A stretch of DNA of 64,000 bases. Origin: Manduca sexta. Taxonomy: Eukaryota; Arthropoda; Insecta; Lepidoptera; Sphingidae. Shown in pieces: positions 1 to 9,684 of the stretch. A program made the position numbers and the translations under genes. The stretch is from the NCBI RefSeq assembly GCF_014839805.1, contig NC_051138.1, forward strand, positions 6,632,983-6,696,982, given 5' to 3'. The notes beneath the pieces were generated by a model that was not told the origin of the DNA, searched no databases, and was given only the letters and a program-made list of their open reading frames with translations. Every line of letters begins with the position of its first letter. The stretch's first letter is position 1.

Positions 1-838
1 TGGCTCGAGCCGCAATTTTCTGGTACTCGTCTCGGCGGCACCGTTCCATATGGATAGCGCCGCTCCGACTTTCCCATCAATCTTGCTTCCGTCGGTGAAG
101 ATGCTAAGACCCCCACCGACGTGTCGAGCCAATTCCGCCCCGTCCACCAGGCATTGGAAGCTCCCGCCCATCCGCTCCGCCGGGTGGTCTAAGTTGACGA
201 AGGCCACAGGAACTTCCACTTCTCGGTCTCCCACCACTGCCCGAGAGTGCCCCTTCCTGACTTCATAAAGGAGTGCGGTTTCCCGCACCCTTATGTCAAG
301 GGGGAGCACTCCCGCCAGTAGCAGGGCCGAGTTGAGCGAGACAGTCCTGTAGGCCTTCGTCATCTTCTGCGCGAAGCTGCGCTGGATCGCTCCGAGCTGC
401 TTCCTAACACCCAGCTTCCGGCTGGCTGGAGCCCATGCGCTTGCAGCGTACAAGATCACGGGCTCCACCGCAGCCGTATAGATCGTCCTGATCACCTCGG
501 GTCCCAATCCCCACTGGACCTTGGCTGACCTCGCGAGCACCTTAAACAGGCCGATGGCCTTGGCGCACGCCTGCTTCACGTGACCGTTAAAGGTCAGTTT
601 TCGGTCTATTAGGAGGCCGAGCAGCTTGATCTCGTTTGACAGACCAATGTCGACTCCGCCCATGCGCAGGATCGGGGTGTCATACTTAAGCTTGTTCGTG
701 ATCACCATCGCCTGGGTCTTGTGAGGCGCGAACTTCAACTTGTTTCTGACACCCCAATCCCGCACGTAGGCCAGAGCCGCATTGGCCTGCCTTTGAGCTT
801 CTCCTGTGAAGTCCCCATCGAACGCCAGGACGACATCG

Positions 839-1948
839 TCAGCAAAAGCTTGGCAATAGTCGCCCCGGCGCTCGAGACCCTGTAAAAGGGGGTCGAGGAG
901 GAGGACACAGGATCGGCCCCCCAACAGAGCCTTGAGCACAACCTTTAACGGTCCTGCGTGCAGACTCGGCACCCGCATACCGAACCCTGACCATCCGATC
1001 ATCCAGATAGCTGGCGACCAACCGTCTGATGTTTGGTGGGCAGCGTTCTTCCGCCAACCGGACCTTTATAGCGCTATCGAAGGCTCCCTCTATGTCCAAC
1101 GATATCATAATCAGGACCTTCTTCTGTCGAAGCTTGGCCCTGACATGACTCATCAGATCATAGAGGGAGTCCTCGGTGCCCCTTTGTGGCATAAAGCCGT
1201 ATTGGCGGTGGCTCATCCTCGGGAGAATGTGCCATTTGAGCCTACCCACCAGCATCTTTTCCAGGATCTTTCCCATCACTGGCAACTGTCCTATCGGTCG
1301 GTGCGCTTTGGGAACCGAGTAATCATCCTTACCCGGTTTCCTCAGCACAACGACCGTGGCCTCCTTCCAGATCTTGGGGAAGTAGGCCAGTTCTAGGCAC
1401 TTGTTAGCCAGTGATAGGAAAGACTCCGGATCTTGGCTGATCGCCTGCGAGCAGATATCGGAGGTCAGGCCGTCCGACCCGGGCGCCTTCTTAGGATTGA
1501 AGGTCACCAGCGCAGCCGTGAGCTCCCCCAGCGTGAACGGCGGGTCATGTATCTCATCATGGACCGGCTCATTCACGCGTGAGGCGAGCTCCCGAGTGCG
1601 CCGGTGATCCTCATTATCCTCCTCGTGAGGGTCGGCCGGGTAGAAGGTCTCGGCAAGATACCTTGCCGATTCCTCCTGACCCAGGGTTTGCCCGTCCCTC
1701 ACAAGTGGCGCATCTTCGTGCCGCTTGGTCAGCCTGCCCATTACCCGATATATCCCATCCCACAGTCCTTCCTTGTCCTGTTTCCCGCAGAACTCCTTCC
1801 AGCTTTTTATTTGCGCTTTCCCGGTCTCATTTTCATATTTCTCCTTGGCTTCTTTGTATTCTCTAATTACTTTTCCTTTTCTTACAGGTGCCGCCCACCG
1901 GATTCTTCTTTTCTTTCGCATCATCTTTTTTGAGGCATTCGAGTTCAT
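839..1948 (-). pseudogene. Reverse transcriptase domain of the R1-like LINE
   Basis: About 370 codons of LINE reverse transcriptase, fingers and palm. Fingers motif HRPIGQLPVMGKILEKM and palm motif A (SLDIEGAFDSA) are intact. After GSVGGPIL the frame is lost, and the catalytic ADD box (FADDVVLAF) is read in another frame just downstream, about 845-825. The coding capacity therefore cannot give a full polymerase. C-terminal sequence with the RNase H-like part continues to the window edge. Confidence 0.8.
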
Positions 1949-2756
1949 CGGACCACCACGGTATGTTGAATTTATTCTTATTTTTCTTTTCAGGTATAGT
2001 TTCTTTACATATTTTAGTTATTAATTCTATATATTTTCCTACTGTATTTTCTAATTGTTGTTTTGTTTTTATTCTACATATTTCTGCTCCGTTAATTTTA
2101 TTTTCTATCATTGATTTTTTAATTTTGATGCCAAATTCTCTCCAATCAGCTTTTTTTGTATTATACTGCCTCGTGTTATTATTGATTTTAATGCTTGTTG
2201 CTTTTGCTAGTCTGATATTAAAGATTATAGTGTTGTGGTCCGAACTCGTGATGTCCTCCTTTACCGTCCAGTTTTCTATTTTATCCAGAAGATCGACCGA
2301 GCAGGCGGTGACGTCCACCTGGCTGGAGTATGCCCTGTCTCCTCTGACGGTGGAAAACGTTGGTGTGGTTCCTTCATTCAGCACGTGGAGTCCGGCTTCG
2401 TCGAGCCAGTTGGACACCTCCTCTCCTCTTCGATCGATCTCCTGGCTCCACCATAGGCTTCTCGCGTTGGCGTCTCCACCTATTAGTAGGTGCCTCGAGC
2501 CCACTCTGTTACAAATGTCCCTCAGTTGGTCGAGGTACCCGTCCACCGGTCTGTCCGGTTCGAAGTAGTACGAGACCACCACGATCTTCCAGGCGCTAGT
2601 GCGGATTTTCACCACGACAATATTGGTCGTGGTGAATTCCGGACAGATCAAGGCATCCATAGTCTGGTCGAAGACCGCTATGGCCGCTGATGCCGGCCTG
2701 TTAGAACCGGATATACAGAGGCTGAACCCGGAACGCGACACACTTACGTGGGCCAC
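1863..2756 (-). pseudogene. Endonuclease domain of the R1-like LINE
   Basis: An open stretch of about 297 codons covers most of an apurinic/apyrimidinic-type endonuclease that would nick the genomic target for target-primed reverse transcription. Visible signatures are the GGDANARS segment, the VDVT segment and the terminal SSDHNT. The natural N-terminus is missing: sense coding continues upstream to about 2800 (…DHRTQDIKSA) and then stops. The reading frame leaves the retrotransposon frame near 1910, where the reverse transcriptase part continues in a different frame. This is a dead fragment. Confidence 0.8.
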
Positions 2757-2800
2757 TATGGCGGATTTAATATCTTGTGTACGGTGGTCGCTATCTAGGC

Positions 2801-4118
2801 GGATATAAAATATTTTGCACCACCAGTAGTTGTCAATGGGTATTCAAAGTATTAGAAAGAAAACAAAAAGTATCTAATTGCTTTATTATTGCTACAAATT
2901 TTTAAATACCTGAGAGTTTTTTGTGTAATTTTCGCGACTTTTATACATATGTACCTATCATCATAAAACTGGTCTTCTTAAACAATGATTTCACGTAAAG
3001 TTACCAACAGATTTACCGTACACACTAGCACGAAGCTAGAATGGAAATTCAAAATAATATGTACCCAGCGGGGTGACGGTTAAGTTTCGTGAGGGCGTAT
3101 AATTACGCGAGCGAGTAAACATATAAAGGTAATCCGGGCCGCGGCGGCACAAAGTGATGCTCGTGAATAAATTGGCGAGAGAGCACCTGCGATGCGACCG
3201 CAACGCAGTTCGCGCTCAACCTACCTAGGGCTACTTATCTATACGTCATTTATACACTAATAAAATATCATCACTTATTCCTTTTAAATAGTAAAGCCTA
3301 CCGTCTTCAATTATACGACTTCGAACTAGTAAACCAAAAACTTGAACATTACGTTTATATTATGTATTTGTGACAGAACTGATTTATTTTCTTAGTTTTA
3401 ACGCCGTGAACTATGGATTATACCGCCAATAAGCATCTCAGGTATTCGTATTAACCGTGGTAGTTAGATACTTAGGTAGGAAATTACCTATTTTAATTAA
3501 CAACACCTATTTGTGTTTAACCTTATAAGTTACAACAATAGTATTCTCAATTTTGTTAATCTATAATGTTTTTCATATACAAATGGATGAGTGGCAGCCC
3601 TCTCAAAGATAAGATTAAACCGTATCTATACAGTTAGAGATAGTTGATACTTAAGGGCTTCGTCACATGGTAAGAGGACCCGACTTGCGGACGACGTGGC
3701 ACCGATATGAATATTCACAAGATTTTACTTAGGGACAATTTGGATTTAAACCATACCACGCATATTATGATGATTTGAAATTGAGAATCTGAGTATCTCG
3801 GTTATAAATTTACTTCAGTTAGATAATCGTAAATTATTTGTTTTATGAATTGACTTATTCTTATTTTAACGACTAATTAGGCTAACACGACGAAAATTTT
3901 GACTTACTGTGTAAAACCCAATATTACAGAATTTCCCTAATTGCGTGGCAGTGATCCTTTTATATTGTTTCTAAACTTTGGTAGATATCTTTAACTAATA
4001 CTTGCTACTTACATCTCGTTTTGTCATGAATGGAATAAACAAAAATAAAAGCATTAGAATTGTTAAAACACTAACACGATAAAGTCATATCATGTGCCTA
4101 AATACAATCGATATTGAA
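2801..4118. other. Non-coding, probable dsf intron or 3' flank, with a GC-richer island
   Basis: No gene recognised. Most is AT-rich and unstructured. A GC-richer block at about 3060-3235 (GGGTGACGG, CGTATAATTACGCG, GGGCCGCGGCGGC) has no resemblance to the repeats in this window and is a candidate conserved regulatory element; that is inference from composition only. Confidence 0.4.
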
Positions 4119-4741
4119 AATAAAAATAATTTTAACAAAAAATTAAACCGCCTTCAAAAACCACTCAAAACCAAAAAATAATTTCACATAACAAGTATAT
4201 ATTGGATACCAATTTTGGAGTCGGTGCCTAATTAAAATTGCTAGTTAGCTATATTTGTTGCATAGTCCATCTATGAGCTAAATTTCTTTCAAATCAATTA
4301 AAAGGAGTAGGTTTGCGTGTACTACAACATACACAGTGAAAGGTGTAATACCAAGCATATGTATGGTGTTTCATCTGTTTCTTTCCTCTTTTTTCGGGGC
4401 AGGGAGTGTAATACACCCACATTTGACCAGCTATATGTAACAGGGGAAGAATTTGGGTAGTGTACAGTTCACAAATTTAAATATTTCCTTAATAGCTTCC
4501 ATTTGCTGTGCTGCGGCGGTGTGTTTATCTCCGGTGACGATCTGACTTGCTGACTTTGTACGCTGGCAGCACATTGTTTTCGTATATTCGTTAATGTATT
4601 TATCTAGCTTAACTAGCAATTTTAATTAGGCACCGACTCCAAAATTGGTATCCAATATATACTTGTTATGTGAAACTATTTTTTGGTTTTCAGTGGATTT
4701 TGAAGGCGGTTTAATTTTTTGTTAAAATTATTTTTATTTTT
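4119..4741. mobile_element. Fold-back element with ~120-130 bp inverted repeats
   Basis: Sequence at about 4119-4245 (AAATTAAACCGCCTTCAAAA … GGAGTCGGTGCCTAATTAAA) returns as its reverse complement at about 4607-4741, with only scattered mismatches. The ~360 bp between has no recognised gene; a 62-codon open stretch at 4431-4619 looks accidental. Single arms of the same family occur at about 40905-41003 and 59345-59455, so the arm is an interspersed repeat. The pair may be a true fold-back transposon or two copies inserted head to head. The outer ends are not sharply defined. Confidence 0.7.
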
Positions 4742-4776
4742 TGCTTTTTTGTGTTAGTAAAACATAGACCGTCTCA

Positions 4777-7040
4777 ATGGCATAGTTGTGTTTCGCTCAC
4801 GATATGACTATCGCGCTGAGGAGTTACACCTCTGAGTACCACTGAAAAGGGAAAAAGGTGTGATGCTATATATATATACTAGCTTTTGCTCGCGGCTCCG
4901 CCCGCGTTATAAAGTTATTCAGGCTAAAGTTTTCCGTTATAAAAATAGTAGTTTCCCGGGAGCCTATGTTCTTCCCAGGGTCTCAAACTGTCTCCATACC
5001 AAATTTCATCTTAATACGTTAGGTAGTTTTTGAGTTTAACACGTTAAGGCAGACAGATGCAGCGGGGACTTTGTTATATTATTTAGAACTTTTTAAGTAA
5101 AACAATCCCGTCATACATCATTGTTGCATAACTTTAACCGTTTACGCAGCGCAGGCAACGGAAGCTCTCAAAACTCATAATTTTCCCCGTTTTTGCAACA
5201 TGTTTCATTACTGCTCCGCTCCTATTGGTCATAGCATGATGATATATAGCCTATAGCACTCCAGGAACAAAGGGCTATCCAACACAAAAAGATTTTTCCA
5301 GTTCAAACCGGTAGTTCCTGAGATTAGCCATTACTGCTCCGCTCCTAATGGTCATAGCGTGATGATATATAGCCTATAGCACTCCACGAATAAAGGGCTA
5401 TCCAACGCAAAAAGAATTTTTCAGTTTGGACCGGTAGTTCCTGAGATTAGCCATTACTGCCCCGCTCCTATTGGGTATAGCGTGATGATATATAGCCTAT
5501 AGCACTCCACAAACAAAGGGCTATTCAACGCAAAAAAGAATTTTTCAGTTTGGACCGGTAGTTCCTGAGATTAGCCATTACTGCTCCGCTCCTATTGGGT
5601 ATAGCGTGATGATATATAGCCTATAGCACTCCACGAACAAAGGGCTATCCAACGCAAAAAGAATTTTTCAGTTTGGACCGGTAGTTCCTGAAATTAGCCA
5701 TTACTGCTCCGCTCCTATTGGGTATAGCGTGATGATATATAGCCTATAGCACTCCACGAATAAAGGGCTATCCAACGCAAAAAGAATTTTTCAGTTTGGA
5801 CCGGTAGTTCCTGAGATTAGCCATTACTGCCCCGCTCCTATTGGGTATAGCGTGATGATATATAGCCTATAGCACTCCACGAACAAAGGGCTATCCAACG
5901 CAAAAAGAATTTTTCAGTTTGGACCGGTAGTTCCTGAGATTAGCCATTACTGCCCCGCTCCTATTGGGTATAGCGTGATGATATATAGCCTATAGCACTC
6001 CACGAACAAAGGGCTATCCAACGCAAAAAGAATTTTTCAGTTTGGACCGGTAGTTCCTGAGATTAGCGCGTTCAAACAAACAAACAAACAAACAAACAAA
6101 CAAACAAACAAACTCTTCAGCTTTATATAATAGTATAGATATGTAACATACATATGTATGTAAGAAGTAGATTCAAGCAAACCTAACTCAAAAACACAAC
6201 TGATATTATTTGTCTCACAGTACAACTATCGCGCTGTGCGGTTACACCTCTGCCTACCACTGAAAAGGGGAAAAGGTGTGATGCCATACATATGTATGTA
6301 TGTAAGAAGTAGAGTCAACTAAACCCAACGCAAAAACACAACTAATGTATTTCGCTCGCAGTACGACTATCGCGCTGAAATGTTACAACTCTGCCTACCC
6401 CTGAAAAGAGGAAAAGATGTGATGCTATATATATGTATGTAAGAAGTAGATTCAAGCAAACCTAACGCAAAAACACAACTGATATATTTGGCTCACAGTA
6501 CAACTATCGCGCTGTGGTGTAACACCTCTGCCTACCCCTGAAAAGGGTGAAAGGTGTGATGCTACATATATGTATGTATGTAAAAAGTGGAGTCAACTAA
6601 ACCCAACGCAAAAACACAACTAATGTGTTTCGCACGCAGTAAGACTATCGCGATGAAATTATACGCCTCTGCCTACCCATGACACGGAGAAAAGGTGTGA
6701 TGCTATATATATTTATGTAAGACGTAAGATTCGAGGAAACCTAACGCAAAAATACGACTGATATATTTCGATCATACTATAACTATTGCGCTGTGGTGTT
6801 ACAGCTCTGCCTAACCCTAAAAAGGGGAAAAGGTGTGATGCTATATACATATATGTATGCATGTAAGAAGTAGAGTCAATTAAACCCAACCCAAAAACAC
6901 AACTGATATGTTTCACACACAGTACGACTATCGCGATGAAATGTTACGCGTCTGCCTACCCCTGGCACGGGGAATAGATGTTGTGCTATATGTATAAGTA
7001 TATGAGAAGTACAGTTAACCAAACTCAATGCAAAAACATA
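4777..7040. repeat. Tandem array of ~130 bp units, split by a Helitron
   Basis: Diverged units containing TATCGCGCTG, GTTACACCTCTGCCTACC, CTGAAAAGGGGAAAAGGTGT, GATGCTATATATATGTATG and AACCCAACGCAAAAACACAA recur roughly every 130-140 bp. One partial unit lies at 4777-4878 and about six lie at 6140-7040. The Helitron at 4879-6139 sits between them, apparently inserted into the array. The phrase CCTCTGCCTACCCCTGAAAAGGG resembles the 3' tail of the SINE family seen at 42900-43172, so the array may have been amplified from a SINE tail (inference). Confidence 0.75.
4879..6139 (-). mobile_element. Non-autonomous Helitron H1 with 7 internal tandem units
   Basis: Read on the minus strand it begins TCTATACTATTATATAAAGC and ends with a GC-rich hairpin (GCGGGCGGAGCCGCG) followed by AAAAGCTAG, between host A and T: the 5'-TC, hairpin and 3'-CTRR signature of Helitrons. 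No Rep/helicase is encoded. Between the ends lie about seven copies of a ~122 bp unit (5210-6065) containing CGCTCCTATTGG, GCGTGATGATATATAGCC, AACAAAGGGCTATCCAACGC and GGACCGGTAGTTCCTGAGAT. A (CAAA)n tract lies at 6070-6112. It resembles lepidopteran Lep1-type Helitrons. Confidence 0.9.
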
Positions 7041-7059
7041 ACTAAATACGTCACAGGAA

Positions 7060-7300
7060 AGCTAAATTCGCGATTTCGTTTTCTTGGACGACATAATTAT
7101 TCTAGTTTTTTTAATTTTAAAACCAAACTACAGAAGCGATCTTGAAAAAAAATTTATGGGACCAATTTGGAGAGAAATTCTTTCTAATAAAAAAAGAATT
7201 TTCCAAATCAGTTCATAAATGGGCGAGTTCTGAGGTAACAAACATAAAAAAAAAATTCACGTCGAATTGATAACCACCTCCTTTTTTTTGAAGTCGGTTA
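7060..7300 (-). repeat. Interspersed repeat ending GAAGTCGGTTAAA
   Basis: Contains GGGACCAATTTGGAGAGAAA, AAATGGGCGAGTTCTGAGGT and the end TTTTTTTGAAGTCGGTTAAA. The same sequence occurs in opposite orientation at about 40723-40900, directly followed there by the fold-back arm family, and in diverged form near 41390-41520. It is a dispersed lepidopteran repeat of unknown class. Confidence 0.6.
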
Positions 7301-7302
7301 AA

Positions 7303-7760
7303 AAAAACGGACAAGTCCCAGTTGGACTCACGCACCAAGTGTACCGTACAAACTAGCAATTTTTGTTATTAAATTACATTTTTACGGGTTTCAGAATTTT
7401 GTTTTCGTGTGTTGTAAGAGTTTACTTCTTGCCAAATTTCATAATTAGGTACCGTATAGGTTTTGATTTTGTTTTGAAATTTGTGAAGTTGAAAAATATG
7501 TGAAAATATGCGACATAAACGGTGGTATCTTTTGATCACGTTGATTTACGAGTTTTATTTTTTTACAGCTGAAAGAGAACCTGAAGTATCTGTAGTAGGT
7601 CCGAGTATTTGATATAAATTTTAACTTGATATATCTACACGTTTCTGAGAAAAACGGTCTAGACGGACGTCTGTCCGTCTTTGTGGAATCACTTTGTTCT
7701 CAGGAACAAAGTGATTCCACAAAGGGCTCCTTTTGAGGTATAACTCTAAAAATAAATACT
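7303..7760 (+). mobile_element. LINE/SINE tail of the GGACAAGT..GGACTC family
   Basis: Starts AACGGACAAGTCCCAGTTGG and CTCACGCACC, followed by a body with AATATGCGACATAAACGG and GACGGACGTCTGTCCGTC, ending near ACTCTAAAAATA. This is a diverged copy of a very common lepidopteran non-LTR 3' tail. A related copy lies at about 41530-41760 (GAAAATATGCGACATAAACG … ACGGAACCCTAAAAA). Confidence 0.65.
7679..7724. repeat. Perfect 21-bp hairpin
   Basis: CTTTGTGGAATCACTTTGTTC and its exact reverse complement are separated by only TCAG. It lies inside the LINE tail. It is preceded at 7663-7680 by the near-palindrome GACGGACGTCTGTCCGTC. Confidence 0.85.
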
Positions 7761-8379
7761 TTGATTGCTACACGTGTTGCGGCACTAGCAAGAATACCAC
7801 ACGTGAATGTTTCATATATATACAAACGTCCCTTTCAGAAGCCCACGCTCAATGGACACATCGATCGCTATAAATAAAAGCGACAAAGGCTGGCGCAACG
7901 ATCGGAACACAATATTGGTTGTATCGAGATGACGTAATGACAGATAGGATTCGATACGACGCGCCACGGTGAAAATTGAAACGACTGCCGGGCCACGCTA
8001 TAATTTACTCAATATTTGTGCGGACCACGGACTGCGGACAATACGACATGCTGCGAGTGTGATGAACGAAACCAAAACGTATGAGCCGGACAGGTGAACT
8101 ATTTGCATTGTGAAAATGTATTTGGAAATTTGGAACATTTCTACATTGAGACACTCTTAAGAATTATTGTTATTTTTTAATACAACTGTATTTCGATACA
8201 AGTAATTTGGTGGTAAGCGCTACAACGCGTCTGTCTATATTGTACAGGAGCAAAACTACTTTGTTCTAGTCATTCGAAGCCATTAAAGATTAATAATTTC
8301 CTTAGATTTAAAGACATACATAATTTTGAAATTATAATTATAATTTAATTATTAACAAACAAATTATAGGAAACACTTA
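7761..8379. other. Non-coding, probable dsf intron; GC-richer unique block
   Basis: No gene recognised. The block at about 7850-8095 (GACAAAGGCTGGCGCAACG, GATGACGTAATGACAG, ACGACTGCCGGGCCACG) is not one of the repeat families in the window and includes a CRE/bZIP-like TGACGTAA. It is a possible intronic enhancer (inference). Confidence 0.35.
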
Positions 8380-8639
8380 CCCCCTTATTCATAAACGTTT
8401 TTTATCTAAGGACGGAGTAAAGCTGTGATAACAAGCCTGTTTCTCAGTGCCCAACGGCACTGAGAAATAGACATTGAGCCGTTGTGATTGGTTATTATTG
8501 TTGTATTTCAATATTAGCCAATCACAACGTCCCTACGTCTACGCACTGCGAAGACTGCCATGCCGTCAGCACTGAGAAACAGACTTGTTATCACAGCCTT
8601 ACTCGGTCGTTCGATAAAAAACGTCTATGAATAAGGGGG
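8380..8639. mobile_element. PIF/Harbinger-type MITE, 260 bp
   Basis: Long inverted termini CCCCCTTATTCATAAACGTT / …GAATAAGGGGG are flanked by the 3-bp duplication TTA (8377-8379 and 8640-8642). TTA or TAA duplications are typical of PIF/Harbinger. A second 260-bp copy lies at 60348-60607, and a broken half lies near 56757-56822. No coding capacity. Confidence 0.85.
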
Positions 8640-8991
8640 TTAGTTTTTAAGAGGTTTAGGGATACAAATCAGACAAACGCGCCCTTTTATACTCTAGGTA
8701 ACTCCTAAACTCCTAAATTTATTATTTAAATTTCTTTATTTTCTGACGAAACACATTACAGCCAGATTTCATTTCGTATCGTTGTGTTCGGAAATCAAAG
8801 TAGATTTGTCTTTCAATATGTAGATAAAGGACAAAGTTATGATGCGGGGAAGAAACTTTCGAACTATCATTTTAAAGCTGACACCAGCTAATGCGTTAGT
8901 GAGGCGGTCTATTACCGCAATTGCTATTTACACCTTTAGCACAATTATTCACGATATTACGATCCATATAGACTCTAACTAAGAAACTTAC

Positions 8992-9153
8992 CATCCTTAT
9001 TCATGTTGGCCTGGAAGCATTTGGCGAGCCTGCAGGCGCGGCACTGGTTGCGATGAGTCTTGTCCACAGGACAACGGCCTTTCATCTCACCGCCGGCTTT
9101 ACATGTGTACACGCGGTTCCGGTGGATCGATCTCTTGAAGAAACCCGAACATC
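8992..9153 (-). CDS. dsf: dsf exon with P-box and second zinc finger
   Basis: 162 bp. [20 protein letters not shown] starts it, and [16 protein letters not shown] ends it before donor G|GTAAGT. The next exon, expected to encode the conserved post-finger basic segment, is not recognisable between 1 and 8991, so it probably lies outside the window. Confidence 0.9.
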
Positions 9154-9684
9154 CTACGAGTTGAAATAAAGTTAAATGTTATTCAGAGTAAAACAAAAGA
9201 AAATTTTATTGAATGAATGAATTCTCTAGGGCCCTGCAAAATATATGTTTATGTTGTAATTTTGTATATTTATTTTTTACAAAATATTTGCATGTATTTT
9301 TTTAATTATATACAGAATTTAGTATGTTTAGAAAATTACATAGATATAAACTTTTATTCTTGTTTGTAAAACAAGAAAGTTGTCTCTAGAATTATAACAG
9401 AATCAAATGTTACACAGGTAAGTATTAGCTACAGAACATGCATAAAGACGAAGAGACATAGAATGTTGAGAACAGATTCATGCAATGCTTGTTGGTAAAA
9501 TAAAATTAAAAAAATGCTAACTCTGAGCCATATAAATGTATTTAATTTGTGCGCTTATTTGGAAACAACAAATGATTTGGTTTTATATATATTGTGCCCT
9601 TACCGTCACAGCTGTAAATGCCGTAATGTTTTCCGGAGCTTCTGTCCCCGCACACGTTGCATGGTATATCGAGGAGTCTGTCGC
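8992..9684 (-). CDS. dsf: Nuclear receptor NR2E, dissatisfaction-like: DNA-binding domain exons
   Basis: Two exons, 9604-9684 and 8992-9153, join in phase (G|GA) into a complete two-zinc-finger nuclear receptor DNA-binding domain. The first reads [27 protein letters not shown], with the first zinc-finger cysteines. The second begins at the P-box side ([19 protein letters not shown]), continues with [28 protein letters not shown], and ends at MNKD. Splice sites are TTTCAG|GC, G|GTAAGG, GTAG|GA and G|GTAAGT. In Drosophila, DSF is an orphan receptor acting in the nucleus in neural sexual differentiation. The insertion between the fingers and the LLDIPC lead fit dsf better than tailless or Hr51; HR83 is a weaker alternative. 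The upstream exon supplying the start, the hinge and the ligand-binding domain were not found in the window. Confidence 0.85.
9604..9684 (-). CDS. dsf: dsf exon with first zinc finger
   Basis: 81 bp, phase-1 entry and exit. It codes for [20 protein letters not shown] and GIYSCD. It needs an upstream exon, because the first codon (xGC, probably Gly) is split by the acceptor TTTCAG. Confidence 0.85.

Larger units (their letters stand above)
1..2800 (-). mobile_element. R1-clade non-LTR retrotransposon, truncated and frameshifted
   Basis: Read on the minus strand, this is the body of a LINE-type retrotransposon in the order endonuclease, reverse transcriptase, RNase H. The endonuclease part (about 2800 to 1900) has GGDANARSLWW and SSDHN, then IPWWSDELE, a landmark of R1-type elements. 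The reverse transcriptase part (about 1950 to 700) has KKAPGSDGLT, HRPIGQLPVMGKILEKML, QYGFMPQRGT, SLDIEGAFDSA, GSVGGPIL and, in another frame near 845-825, FADDVVLAF. Near 105-60 an RNase H-like IFTDGSKIDGKVGAAL is readable. The copy starts inside the endonuclease domain (5' truncation) and runs off the window edge at its 3' side. Frame breaks near 1910 and near 890 make it non-functional. Target-site duplications cannot be seen. Confidence 0.9.

Noticed and set aside
1579..2808. Several plus-strand frames in the LINE
   Set aside because: They are antisense shadows of the endonuclease and reverse transcriptase frames.
5210..6065. CRISPR-like regular repeats
   Set aside because: The ~122-bp units are contiguous without spacers and lie inside a Helitron of a eukaryote.
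6037..6225. Frame with repeated CLFV
   Set aside because: It is the translated (CAAA)n tract at the Helitron 5' end, not a protein.
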